64,000 nucleotides of DNA from Agrobacterium vitis (GTDB taxonomy: Bacteria; Pseudomonadota; Alphaproteobacteria; Rhizobiales; Rhizobiaceae). Made by a program: the position numbers and the translations under genes. Shown in pieces: positions 27,699-36,530 of the stretch (its first letter is position 1; each line of letters opens with the position of its first letter). The notes under the pieces are model-generated. The model had not been told where the DNA came from, did not search any database, and saw only the letters and a list, made by a program, of their open reading frames with translations. The stretch is from assembly GCF_037039395.1 (NCBI RefSeq), contig NZ_CP146243.1:142865-206864 (forward strand). Direction: 5' to 3'.

Positions 27699-27714
27699 CT
27701 TATACTATCGTAAG
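27699..27714. promoter_or_regulatory. Short dyad in the LysR / dioxygenase divergent promoter
   Basis: CTTATACTATCGTAAG contains CTTA and TAAG arms around an 8-base centre, 17 bases upstream of the LysR start on its side of the divergent gap. It is a plausible LysR binding dyad, but the arms are short and a chance occurrence is possible. Confidence 0.3.
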
Positions 27715-27808
27715 AATTTACAGCATTCCAAATAAGATATTTGCCTCGTATCCTTGATGTCGAAGCCAGTCATGCCTCGAAAAGATGTATAAGTCCGGGA
27801 TGGTCGTC

Positions 27809-28948
27809 ATGAACACACATTTTATGCCCGCCACTATGGTTGAGCTAGGAGAGAACGGGCTTCGGTTCGTCCAGGACGACGGCAAGACCAGCTATTTCAA
27901 TTATTATTGGCTTCGCGACAATTGTCCGACCTCGTTCGACACGGCAACGCGCGAGCGCCATTACGACATCTTTCACCTTGAAAACGCGCCGAAGCCGGAA
28001 TCGGCTGCCGTGGAAGGCGATGCGCTGGTAGTGAAATGGCAGGGCGAGAACCATACGTCGCGTTATCCAATTTCGATGCTTATGCGTTATGCCGATGGCA
28101 AACGTCGCGTTGATCCGGCCGACCTGCCGAGGAAGGCATGGTACAGCGACCACTATCCGACGATTGCGCGCTTCTCTCAGCCCGAGTTGGTCAAGGATCC
28201 TGCCAAGGTTGCCGAATGGATCAAGGCGATGATCACCGATGGCCTGACGATTGTCACGGACATGCCGGACGGCAATGAAGGATTGACCGAGACGGTGCAG
28301 CTGATGGGGCATGTGCGTCCTACATTCTTCGGCGACTATTTCGACGTCAAGACGCACATCAACCCCACGAACACAGCGTACACGGCCAAGGCTCTGGAAC
28401 TGCACACCGATACGCCGGCGGAGGAATTCGCGCCAGGTATCCAGTTCCTCCATTGCCGGGCGAACTCTGTGCAGGGTGGTCTCAGCATCTATTCGGACGG
28501 CGTCGCGGTCGCCAATGATTTCCGCACGCTTGATCCGGAAGGATTCCGGCTGCTGTCGGAGACCGAGATTCCCTTCTATTGTGAGCATGACACGTACGAT
28601 ATGCGTTCGCGCCAGCGGGTGATCGAACTCGACCAGCATGGCGACGTTTCCGGCCTGACGATCAGCCAGCACATGGCCGACATGTTCGATTTGCCTCAGG
28701 AATTCCTCGATGATTATTATCCGGCGTTCTGCCGGTTTGGAAAAATGCTTCAGGACGACAAGTACATGATGCGCTTTCTGATGAAGGCGGGTGAATGCAT
28801 GGTCTTCGACAATCACCGCATCGTTCATGGTCGTCTTGCCTATTCGGCTATCAGTGGCGACCGTTATCTGCGTGGATGTTATGCCGACCGTGCGGAAATG
28901 CGCTCCACCTATCGCGCCCTCGTCAGCGATGGGAGATTCAAGTCATGA
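27809..28948 (+). CDS. Gamma-butyrobetaine hydroxylase-like 2-oxoglutarate/Fe(II) dioxygenase
   Basis: A ~379-residue protein. An N-terminal GBBH-like domain (residues ~10-90, including YYWLRDNCPTSFD with part of the zinc-binding pattern) precedes a TauD/TfdA catalytic domain. The iron ligands are in LELHTDTPAEEF (HxD) and the distal histidine in FDNHRIVHGRLAY, which also carries the 2-oxoglutarate arginine. Family members hydroxylate gamma-butyrobetaine or trimethyllysine. Start 27809 (MNTHF) and 27785 (MYKSG) are both possible. The stop overlaps the aldolase gene by four bases. Confidence 0.82.
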   Translation: MNTHFMPATMVELGENGLRFVQDDGKTSYFNYYWLRDNCPTSFDTATRERHYDIFHLENAPKPESAAVEGDALVVKWQGENHTSRYPISMLMRYADGKRRVDPADLPRKAWYSDHYPTIARFSQPELVKDPAKVAEWIKAMITDGLTIVTDMPDGNEGLTETVQLMGHVRPTFFGDYFDVKTHINPTNTAYTAKALELHTDTPAEEFAPGIQFLHCRANSVQGGLSIYSDGVAVANDFRTLDPEGFRLLSETEIPFYCEHDTYDMRSRQRVIELDQHGDVSGLTISQHMADMFDLPQEFLDDYYPAFCRFGKMLQDDKYMMRFLMKAGECMVFDNHRIVHGRLAYSAISGDRYLRGCYADRAEMRSTYRALVSDGRFKS

Positions 28949-29709
28949 CTTTGGCAGCGCTTGAGAACGATATCACTGAACAGATCGAGATCGCTGCTCT
29001 GAGGAAGGACTTAGCCGCCGCTTTCCGCATTTGTCACAGGTTCGGCTGGAGCGAATCCGTCGGCAACCACTTCAGCGCCGCCGCGTCCCCCAGCGGTCGA
29101 AGGTTCTTGCTCAATCCGCGCTGGCAGCATTTCGCCACCATCAAGGCCAGCGATCTTCTGCTTCTGGACGCAGACGATCCGAACGTAATGCATGGTCCAA
29201 ACGCGCCCGATCCGTCGGCCTGGACGGTCCATGGCACGTTGCATCGCATGCTACCGGAGGCCCGCGTGGTCCTACACTGCCATTCGCCCTATGCGGTGGC
29301 GCTTTCATGCCTCAAGGATCCAACGATGATGCCGCTCGACAACAACACGGCGCGCTTTTTCGGAAGGATCGGCTATGACCTCGAGTTTGGAGGCATTGCC
29401 GATGCAGAAGAGGAGGGGGTTCGCCTTGCGCAGATGATGAGGGGCAAGTCTGTCCTTGTCATGGGCAATCACGGCGTTTCCATTGCTGGTCCAACCGTGG
29501 CAGACTCTTTCGAGGATCTCTATTTCTTCGAGAAAGCCGCCCAGACAGTCATTTTGGCGCTTTCCTCCGGAAAGCCACTCGCGGTCCTGTCAGACGAAGT
29601 GGCCGAAGCAACAACGAAGGGATGGATTCCCTACCGGGGAATGGCCGAACGTCACTTCGACTATCTGAAGTCGGAATTGGACAAAAGCGACCCATGCTAC
29701 AGGGAATGA
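28945..29709 (+). CDS. Class II aldolase/adducin family protein
   Basis: A 254-residue protein of the class II aldolase fold. Likely metal ligands lie in VVLHCHSPYAVAL (HxH) and MGNHGVSIAG, with the phosphate/anion loop region WSESVGNHFSAA. Family members cleave or epimerise hydroxylated substrates. Its start overlaps the stop of the dioxygenase, suggesting that the dioxygenase product (a beta-hydroxy compound) is cleaved next. It ends two bases before an IS6-type remnant. Confidence 0.83.
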   Translation: MTLAALENDITEQIEIAALRKDLAAAFRICHRFGWSESVGNHFSAAASPSGRRFLLNPRWQHFATIKASDLLLLDADDPNVMHGPNAPDPSAWTVHGTLHRMLPEARVVLHCHSPYAVALSCLKDPTMMPLDNNTARFFGRIGYDLEFGGIADAEEEGVRLAQMMRGKSVLVMGNHGVSIAGPTVADSFEDLYFFEKAAQTVILALSSGKPLAVLSDEVAEATTKGWIPYRGMAERHFDYLKSELDKSDPCYRE

Positions 29710-29710
29710 C

Positions 29711-29995
29711 GGTGTTGTCACGTTAAGGTTCCCATGCCGAGAATGAGTTGAGGATCTCGGATTTTCAGGGGATGCAAGCCGCAATTTTCCATGCGTCGAA
29801 AGCTTCGAGGTGATGGTAGCGAATTGTTTGTGCGGCTCGGCGGCGGGATGGAACTGAAAAGCAATTGCGGGTAGCGGAGTGCATGGAGACGAACCGTTGC
29901 AATGCTCCCGGCGATCGGTGGCCCGGCATGGTTCGTTCCCTTTTCGAAACGGCAGGTGGTTGTTTTCGGCCCGATTGTTGAGGCCGCTGGTGTGA
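29711..29995 (-). pseudogene. 3' remnant of a second IS6-family element
   Basis: The minus strand reads across two frames as the C-terminal part of an IS6 transposase: LNNRAENNHLPF, then a frameshift to KRERTMPGHRSPGALQRFVS and HHLEAFDAWKIAA. It aligns with GLNNRAENSH...HLQRFVS of the intact copy at 8184-8900 but is a different element. An IS6-like end (GGTGTTGTCACGTTAA) starts at 29711. The 5' part is lost where IS30 begins. Confidence 0.65.
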
Positions 29996-31104
29996 GTTCA
30001 CGCTGAAGCGCGACCTGCGTGGCTTTCAAGCTAGCTGGCATGTCGCATCTGCGCGAGTAGTTTCTTGCGGAAGACCTCAGCCGGTGTTCGGTAGCCAAGG
30101 CATTTACGCGGCGTCTGATTGAGTTGATTGCAGATCTTGATCAGATCGGCATCGGCTACGGACAAGGGGTCGACGTCCCTGGAAAGCCATTTCCGCGCTC
30201 GCCTGTTGGTGTTTTCGACCGTTCCCTTCTGCCAGGGCGACTGAGGGTCACAAAACCATGTTTGCGTTCCTATGCCTGCCTGAAGGTACGGCCAGTCGGT
30301 GAACTCGGTGCCTCGGTCGAATGTCATCGATCGACGGGCGAGGCGAGGGAGGCTCTTCAGCGCCTGGATGATGCCATCCATGACCGGGCGAGACTGGCGA
30401 TCATTGTTACGCAACAAGATCGTAAAGCGGCTCACCCGCTCAACGAGCGATGTCACATTGGCCTTGCCGAACTTCTTGCGGAACTGGATCAGATCGCATT
30501 CCCAATGCCCGAACTGCTTGCGGTCAGCAACGACATCCGGCCGGTGCAGAATGTTGAGTTCCGGGCCAAACCTTTGACCATGCTTGCGTCTTGCATGTCG
30601 TGGTCGTCGCCTGGCCCGATGCTCCGGCAAGTGACGCCACAGTTTGATGGCATGACCATCAGCCGAGTATGCGAACTTGTAGATTGTCTCGTGGCTGACA
30701 AAGATCGGATGGTGTTCCAGTCGCATGCGACCGGCGATCTGCTGGGGCGACCAGCCATGCATGATCCGGTCGATCACGGACTGCCTCACATTCGAGAAGC
30801 GCGCCAGCTTCCTCAGCTTGGCCCGCCGTTCGCACGCCATGTCATGCGCCGTGACGCAGTAATAGCCATTGAGGTCCGGGACCACCTCATCGATGAACGT
30901 ATTCCGTTTGATTTCACGAAAGATCGTCGAGCGATGGCGACCGAGTGTCTCGGCGATCATCTCAATACTCTGGCCCGCCATACGCCAGCGAGCGATCTTA
31001 CGGCGTTCGTCCAAGTCGATATGGGAGTAGGTGCGTTTCATTGCGCTTTCCTTGCAAGGGGTAAATCGTTGTTATCTATTGCAAGTCGCACTTCATCCTT
31101 GAAC
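29996..31104 (-). mobile_element. IS30-family insertion sequence
   Basis: A ~1.1-kb element. The left terminal repeat GTTCACGCTGAAGCGCGACC (from 29996) matches, inverted, the right end read from 31104, GTTCAAGGATGAAGTGCGAC, with a few mismatches and one gap over 23-24 bases. It contains one transposase gene and sits in the IS6-type remnant. The size and single ORF fit the family. Confidence 0.75.
30031..31041 (-). CDS. IS30-family transposase
   Basis: A 336-residue transposase. The N-terminal HTH reads YSHIDLDERRKIARWRMAGQ and IAETLGRHRSTIFREIKRNT, characteristic of IS30. The catalytic core includes D in FGHWECDLIQF, D in RRSMTFDRGTEFTDW and E in WQKGTVENTNRRARKWL. No frameshift is visible, so the protein may be functional. 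Confidence 0.92.
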   Translation of the reverse strand: MKRTYSHIDLDERRKIARWRMAGQSIEMIAETLGRHRSTIFREIKRNTFIDEVVPDLNGYYCVTAHDMACERRAKLRKLARFSNVRQSVIDRIMHGWSPQQIAGRMRLEHHPIFVSHETIYKFAYSADGHAIKLWRHLPEHRARRRPRHARRKHGQRFGPELNILHRPDVVADRKQFGHWECDLIQFRKKFGKANVTSLVERVSRFTILLRNNDRQSRPVMDGIIQALKSLPRLARRSMTFDRGTEFTDWPYLQAGIGTQTWFCDPQSPWQKGTVENTNRRARKWLSRDVDPLSVADADLIKICNQLNQTPRKCLGYRTPAEVFRKKLLAQMRHAS

Positions 31105-31240
31105 CCACCTGGCTACATCGCAAATATTGATAAGCATAATTATGGAACTTATTTTGGCGCTTATTATGGGAGTATGTGCAATGGGAATCTCCGTAGCGAT
31201 CGCCGAACACAAAACAACCTTCGCATGCATCCGGGAACTA

Positions 31241-32080
31241 TCACTCTGATACCAGATCCGCCCCAAACCACTTCAAGCTTAGCGCTTTCAGCGTGCCGTC
31301 AACCTTTAGAGATTTGATCGCAGCGTTGAGTTGCCCAGTTAGTTCCTTGTCCTGCTTTCGCAATCCGATCCCGACACCGGGCCCAAACACACCACCAGAA
31401 ATTTGTGGGCCATAAAGGGTCATTGCGTCGCCCTCTTTAGTTTCCAGAAAACTCTTCCAGACCGAGTAATCCGCCAATCCCGCATCGATCCGCCCGGCAA
31501 TCAGGTCAAGATTGAGGCTATCCTGCTTATCATAGGTGCGGACATCGACGGCCTCCCCCAGATAGTCGCGGACAAAGGCTTCGGCATTTGTAGAGCCCTG
31601 GACCCCTATGATTTTCCCTTGAAGATTGGCCTCCAGGACCTTCAAAGACTGGCTATCTTTCACTCCCATGGATGAGAGTGAAAGACGTGCCGTGCCGTCC
31701 ATCTCTGGAAGCTTAAGCGCCTTTGCGACGACAAAATAGTTGGAGGTAAGGGCATAAGGCTCCGAAAACCCGATGACGGCTTTTCGCTTATCAGTGATCG
31801 ACATGCCGGCCATGATTGCATCGACTTTGCCAACCGTCAGCGCGGGAATGATGCCGTCCCATGCTTGTGTGACAAACTCGCATCTGAGTTTGGCGCGCTC
31901 GCAGATCGCCTTGCCGGCATCGACATCAAATCCTATGGCATTTCCGGATGGATCAACTGCGTTCCAGGGCGGAAACGCGCCTTCGGTAGCAATCTTGATC
32001 AGTCGCGGTTCAACAGCCACAGCCGGTCCGACGATCGCAAAGATAGAAAGCAATATGAGTGGCAATCTAAATATATTCAT
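31241..32080 (-). CDS. Amino acid/opine-type periplasmic binding protein
   Basis: A 279-residue SBP_bac_3 protein with a signal peptide (MNIFRLPLILLSIFAIVGPAVA) and mature sequence beginning VEPRLIKIATEGAFPPWNAV. The pattern GFDVDAGKAICERAKLRCEF followed by WDGIIPALTVGKVDAIMAGM is that of the lysine/arginine/ornithine, histidine and opine (OccT/NocT) binding proteins. It is the last gene of a five-gene operon. Substrate is probably a basic or derivatised amino acid; the racemase-like gene before it hints at a D-form or an unusual amino acid. Confidence 0.88.
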   Translation of the reverse strand: MNIFRLPLILLSIFAIVGPAVAVEPRLIKIATEGAFPPWNAVDPSGNAIGFDVDAGKAICERAKLRCEFVTQAWDGIIPALTVGKVDAIMAGMSITDKRKAVIGFSEPYALTSNYFVVAKALKLPEMDGTARLSLSSMGVKDSQSLKVLEANLQGKIIGVQGSTNAEAFVRDYLGEAVDVRTYDKQDSLNLDLIAGRIDAGLADYSVWKSFLETKEGDAMTLYGPQISGGVFGPGVGIGLRKQDKELTGQLNAAIKSLKVDGTLKALSLKWFGADLVSE

Positions 32081-32103
32081 TGTTTGTTCCCTTTTTTGTC
32101 GGT

Positions 32104-33261
32104 TCAGAGATAGCGTCGAGGGACGTGGTCCCGTAGATCGGCATAGAGGCCGACAGCATCTGTGCCCCAGATGGCGCAGACTTCGTCGTGAGTGATCATC
32201 TCCGGTCCCTGTCGACCGAGAAGGATGACCTCGTCTCCCGTTCTGGCGTTCGGGATACCGGTCAGATCAATGCGAATATGTTCAAGATGCGCCGGCGCCA
32301 ACAGCCGAGCGCGCCTGCCTTGAACCAGACCAACAGCGCCTTCCGGAATATGCCGGGGCAAACCGTCTCCCCAGCCCATACCAATAACGCCGAGGGTCAT
32401 ATCTGTCTTGTAACCTGGGATTTCCGGCACTGGCCCAAGGGATGGGTCGAGGCGCTTGACACAAACGAGGCTCGTGGAAATAGCTTTAAGGGCCGGACGC
32501 AACTCGACTGCGCGCGCGAGCGTTGAAGAGCCGCCGATCCCCACGAACAGCGCTCCTGGATCAACGGCGTCGAAGTCCATGTCAGGATGGTTCAAGACAC
32601 CGTCAGTACTTGACATCATCACAACCGGCGGACGGATTCCCAGATTATCAAGATCAGTGATAATGCCGACCAAGCGTTCATGTTGCGCGTCGGCGTCGGT
32701 GGGTTGCACCGTCGGGAGCTCACTCATGTGAGCGTAGATACCCTCAACTCGGACAGTGGGATCTGCCATTGCCACGGCGACCAGCTTCCTGGCACCCGCA
32801 GGTGTGACCCCGGCCCGAAAAAACCCGAGATCCAGTTTGATGAACACTCGCAAGGTGTTGACGACAGCAGACCATTGTTGGAGTTCATCGAGGCTCGATA
32901 CACTGACGATGAGATCAAGGCTTTCCACCATGGCGGCCCCCACAGGTGTGACGCCGGGATATAGAAGGATCGGGTTCGAGACCCCCGCGCGCCGGATGGC
33001 TAAAGCATCCAGCAAGGAGGCAACTGCGAAGCCATCAATGTTCTCACAGGCTAGGGCCGAAGCGACCGGACCGGCGCCACAGCCATAGGCATTGCGTTTC
33101 AGGCAGGCAAAAACCTTGACATGGGCGGACAAATGTCCGCGCAGCTGACGATAATTATGCCGGATTGCGCCGAGATCAATATCATACCAGCTGCCGCGCA
33201 AAGCGGCCTCGCTCACCCCATAAAGTGGATCATTCGATGCAGGGAACATGCGACCGCTCAT
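32104..33261 (-). CDS. Alanine racemase-fold (type III PLP) protein with altered active site
   Basis: A 385-residue protein of the alanine racemase family. The PLP lysine is present in FACLKRNAYGCG (K55, equivalent to VKANAYGHG). Two other hallmarks are changed. The catalytic tyrosine motif IGYxDG is IGMGWGDGLPR here (Trp at 297). The VRPGxxLYG motif, whose Arg holds the PLP pyridine nitrogen, is VDPGALFVG (Asp at 234). It therefore may not be a racemase. It overlaps the upstream permease gene and precedes the binding-protein gene, so it acts on the imported compound. Confidence 0.8.
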   Translation of the reverse strand: MSGRMFPASNDPLYGVSEAALRGSWYDIDLGAIRHNYRQLRGHLSAHVKVFACLKRNAYGCGAGPVASALACENIDGFAVASLLDALAIRRAGVSNPILLYPGVTPVGAAMVESLDLIVSVSSLDELQQWSAVVNTLRVFIKLDLGFFRAGVTPAGARKLVAVAMADPTVRVEGIYAHMSELPTVQPTDADAQHERLVGIITDLDNLGIRPPVVMMSSTDGVLNHPDMDFDAVDPGALFVGIGGSSTLARAVELRPALKAISTSLVCVKRLDPSLGPVPEIPGYKTDMTLGVIGMGWGDGLPRHIPEGAVGLVQGRRARLLAPAHLEHIRIDLTGIPNARTGDEVILLGRQGPEMITHDEVCAIWGTDAVGLYADLRDHVPRRYL

Positions 33262-34016
33262 TGTGACGCCCTTTCTTTCGTCGAGAGTGGGGGTGTAACG
33301 TTGGTCAGTGCTTTGTATTCATTCACCTCAGAACTACGCTTTTCCTGGTTGGCCAGATGTCGCTCCAGGCAAGCAAAGATATGAACAAGAACCAGGGTCA
33401 GTCCAAGGTAGACTAGGGCCGCCGACACAAAGACTTCGTATGGCGAAAAGGTTTGGGCGACGAGCTTTCGGGCCGTTCCGGTCAACTCCATGAGCGTGAT
33501 CGTGCTGGCGAGAGAACTTGCCTTCAGCATCAGAACGACCTCATTTCCATAAGCGGGGAAGGATAGACGCAAGGCATTGGGAAAAATGATCCGCCTCATG
33601 CGCAACAGGGCCGGCATGCCGAGCGCCTTTGCCGCTTCCACTTCTCCTTTCGGAACAGCACGAATTCCACCCGCCAAGATTTCGGTCGCGTAGGCCGCGT
33701 GGTTGAGTGAAAAGGCGATAAGGGCGCAGCCATAGGGGTCGCGCAAGACAATCCAGGCCGGGCTCGCTCGAAGCCAGCCGATCTGGCTCGCACCATAGTA
33801 AATCAGGAAAAGCTGGACCAGCAGTGGCGTGCCCCGAAACAGGAAAGTGTAGAACTGAACGGGCGCGGAGACGACCAATGACGGAGATGCACGCAGTAAG
33901 GACAAGGGCACCGCAATCAGAAATCCGGCCACAACGGCCGTGACCGTCAATTCTGCTGTCAGCAATGCGCCACCAAGCAGATGCGGCAGAACCTCAAGGA
34001 TGAGAGTGATGTTCAT
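33258..34016 (-). CDS. Polar amino acid ABC permease (HisM/OccM type)
   Basis: A 252-residue permease with the family signature LNHAAYATEILAGGIRAVPK and the EAA loop GEVEAAKALGMPALLRMRRI. About five membrane helices; TM1 is LGGALLTAELTVTAVVAGFL. Ten bases separate its start from the end of the partner permease, and its stop overlaps the racemase-like gene. The C-terminal tail of about 30 residues after the last helix (NQEKRSSEVNEYKAL...) is longer than usual. Confidence 0.88.
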   Translation of the reverse strand: MNITLILEVLPHLLGGALLTAELTVTAVVAGFLIAVPLSLLRASPSLVVSAPVQFYTFLFRGTPLLVQLFLIYYGASQIGWLRASPAWIVLRDPYGCALIAFSLNHAAYATEILAGGIRAVPKGEVEAAKALGMPALLRMRRIIFPNALRLSFPAYGNEVVLMLKASSLASTITLMELTGTARKLVAQTFSPYEVFVSAALVYLGLTLVLVHIFACLERHLANQEKRSSEVNEYKALTNVTPPLSTKERASQ

Positions 34017-34025
34017 GATGATTTC

Positions 34026-34712
34026 CTATCGGTCCAGACCACGGCTTGCTCGCCGCTCGAGCAGCGTCAAAACCACCAAAGATACTGAGGTGAACAGCAG
34101 ATAGAGGCAGGCGGCAACCAGATAGAACCTGAGAGGATCGTGGGTCACTCCAGCCGCGACACCAGTCTTGCGCATGAGATCTTCCAGCCCGACCACGGAA
34201 ATGAGAGCCGTGTCCTTGAGCAAGGTGAGCCAGAGATTGCCAAGACCCGGCAAGGCGTAGCGCCACATCTGCGGCAGGACGATCAAATGCCAGAGAGCAA
34301 AGCGAGACAGTCCAAGGGCGCAAGCGGCCTCGATTTGTCCCCGTGGCACTGCCAGGATTGCGGCCCTGAAGACTTCAGTCGCATAGGCACCGAACACGAT
34401 GGTCAGGGCAAACACGCCGGCTGCAAACGCATTGACCTCGACATAGCGCCCGAACATCGCCGTCAGGGCAACAGTTCCCCCGAAATACAAGATGAGAATG
34501 ATCAGGAGTTCCGGAATGCCCCTGATGATTGTCGTGTAGGCTTGCGCCAGACGACGAAGCAGCGGCAAGCGGCTGCACTTTGCTGCTGCCCCGGACAGGC
34601 CGACAAAGATCCCCACAGGGAGGGTTGTTAATGCTGTCTGAAGCGTCGTGGCGGCACCTGCCGCGATTTGCGCTCCAAACCCTTGCAGGCCAAGCTCTTG
34701 CAGAGATATCAT
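34026..34712 (-). CDS. Polar amino acid ABC permease (HisQ/OccQ type)
   Basis: A 228-residue permease. Signature segments are TTIIRGIPELLIILILYFGG, FGAYATEVFRAAILAVPRGQ and IEAACALGLSRFALWHLIVL. It forms the heterodimeric channel with the neighbouring permease. Its start overlaps the ATPase stop by four bases. Confidence 0.88.
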   Translation of the reverse strand: MISLQELGLQGFGAQIAAGAATTLQTALTTLPVGIFVGLSGAAAKCSRLPLLRRLAQAYTTIIRGIPELLIILILYFGGTVALTAMFGRYVEVNAFAAGVFALTIVFGAYATEVFRAAILAVPRGQIEAACALGLSRFALWHLIVLPQMWRYALPGLGNLWLTLLKDTALISVVGLEDLMRKTGVAAGVTHDPLRFYLVAACLYLLFTSVSLVVLTLLERRASRGLDR

Positions 34713-35518
34713 CGGGTGGTCCTCCCGAACTGCGCGGATAGGAATTGGCGCAACCGCGGCGACACCGGTCGTTCGAATATGGCTTCAGGCGCCCCTTCCT
34801 CTTCGATCCGCCCCTGATGGAGGAAGAGAATGCGGTTGGAGACCTGACGCGCAAACGCGAGTTCATGGGTGACGATCAGCATGGTTCGCCCTTCATCGGC
34901 AAGCAACCGAATGACATTCAGAACCTCGCCAACCAGTTCGGGATCGAGAGCCGATGTCGGCTCGTCGAACAGGAGAATGTCGGGCTCCATCGCCAACGCC
35001 CGGGCGATGGCGACCCGCTGCTGTTGACCACCGGACAGATGCACAGGATAGGCATGGCGCTTATCCGCCAGGCCAACTTTCGACAGGAGGTCTTCAGCCC
35101 GAGCACATGCCATTTCTTTCGGGATCTTGCGCACGTAAACCGGCGCCTCGATCAGGTTTTCAAGAACTGTCTTATGAGACCAGAGATTGAAGGTCTGGAA
35201 CACCATACCAAGGCCGGCACGCAGGACATTGATTTCCGACTGGGCAGCCCGTCCCCGGCGCAGGTGAATATGCTGGCCGCCAATCCAGATGTCGCCACTG
35301 CTCGGTTCCTCGAGAAAATTGAGGCATCTGAGCAAGGTGCTTTTTCCTGATCCGCTGGATCCAAGGATTGAAATCACCTCACCGCGCGAAGCACTCAACG
35401 AGATCCCCTTTAGCACCTCGAGCGGACCGAACTGCTTTTTCAGATCCTTGACGCGCAATGCTGTCTGATCAGAGGGATGTGGCAGTTGCAGACGGGATGA
35501 AACGGCTTCGAATTCCAT
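34709..35518 (-). CDS. Polar amino acid ABC ATPase (HisP/OccP type)
   Basis: A 269-residue ATPase. Walker A is LGSSGSGKSTLLRCLNFLEE, the signature LSGGQQQRVAIARALAMEPD and Walker B ILLFDEPTSALDPELVGEVL, followed by the H-loop IVTHELAFARQVSN. First gene of the transporter/racemase operon; the AraC regulator gene ends 95 bases upstream of it. Confidence 0.92.
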   Translation of the reverse strand: MEFEAVSSRLQLPHPSDQTALRVKDLKKQFGPLEVLKGISLSASRGEVISILGSSGSGKSTLLRCLNFLEEPSSGDIWIGGQHIHLRRGRAAQSEINVLRAGLGMVFQTFNLWSHKTVLENLIEAPVYVRKIPKEMACARAEDLLSKVGLADKRHAYPVHLSGGQQQRVAIARALAMEPDILLFDEPTSALDPELVGEVLNVIRLLADEGRTMLIVTHELAFARQVSNRILFLHQGRIEEEGAPEAIFERPVSPRLRQFLSAQFGRTTR

Positions 35519-35612
35519 GATGACATCCTTGCGAAAGATATCACCATGATTGCCCGCTCATTTGCGTGGCGCTTGCAGGAAATTGATCTGGCAACGGGAT
35601 CTGATCAGGAAA

Positions 35613-36512
35613 TTACCGGAACGCCCTGTCGGACCATGTGGCACGATAGTCGAGCGGCGTTGTTCCGACTTCTTTTCTGAAGACATTGGCAAAGTGGCTT
35701 GCGCTCGAGAAACCACAGGACAGGGCAATCTCGGTGATCGAGAGAGATGTGTCGCGCAAGTGTTGTTTCGCACGCTCTATTCTGCGCTGAATGATATATC
35801 GATAGGGTGGCAAGCCGAAGGTCTGCTTGAAGGCCCGGCAAAGATGAGGAATGCTGAGCCCGGCCAGGTCTGCCAACTGCTGGAGAGACAGGCCATCGTC
35901 CAGCTCATCGTCGATCTTCTGGGCCACGCGGTTGAGGGTGGCAGATGAGAGCCCACCCTGGCGCCGCGCGGGTAGACTGCTTTGCCTTCGCATCAATTGC
36001 GTGAAGATCGTCGCGACATAGCTTTCGACAAGAAGATTGCTCAGTGGACTCTCCTCCCGAATTTCCGAGCCGATCCCGCGCATTGCATACATGACAATCG
36101 GATCTTCAAAGCCAAGATCGGGCGAAAGGGAAAGGCAGGACACGGTTCGTGACGGCACAGATGCAAACAGACCCGTCAGCTTTGCGGGATCGACGCCGAG
36201 AGACAGATAGGCGGCATTGGACGCCCCCGTTTCCCAGCCCCGCCAGATACTGCCAGCTGGAACGAAGAGGATTGCACCCGGTTTTCGGCGCACGAAACCA
36301 GCTCTACGATTGTCCAGAAAATGCTCGCCCCGCTCCGAATGTCCGTGAAGATTGAGAAGAACAAGATGCCGGTCAGCGATAAACACTGTCTCTTCCCGGT
36401 CAAGACCCGTCCTGCGCACCAGATCGGCGCGCATATGGTGCCAGGATTTCGACTGGTGTGATAAGGTTCGGCAAGGTCCGCGTTTGAAGGTCGGGTGCAA
36501 ATCAGACGCCAT
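35613..36512 (-). CDS. AraC family transcriptional regulator (copy 1)
   Basis: A 299-residue protein from ATG 36512, preferred because GAGG lies six bases upstream (ATG 36515 and 36530 are alternatives). It has an N-terminal AraC_binding-like ligand domain and a C-terminal double HTH (LSLQQLADLAGLSIPHLCRA, LSITEIALSCGFSSASHFAN, then VFRKEVGTTPLDYRA). It lies directly upstream of the ABC/racemase operon in the same direction. A paralogue with the same N-terminal signature (RADLVRRTG) is encoded at 38275-39189. Confidence 0.87.
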   Translation of the reverse strand: MASDLHPTFKRGPCRTLSHQSKSWHHMRADLVRRTGLDREETVFIADRHLVLLNLHGHSERGEHFLDNRRAGFVRRKPGAILFVPAGSIWRGWETGASNAAYLSLGVDPAKLTGLFASVPSRTVSCLSLSPDLGFEDPIVMYAMRGIGSEIREESPLSNLLVESYVATIFTQLMRRQSSLPARRQGGLSSATLNRVAQKIDDELDDGLSLQQLADLAGLSIPHLCRAFKQTFGLPPYRYIIQRRIERAKQHLRDTSLSITEIALSCGFSSASHFANVFRKEVGTTPLDYRATWSDRAFR

Positions 36513-36530
36513 CATGCGCCTCGGCCCCAT

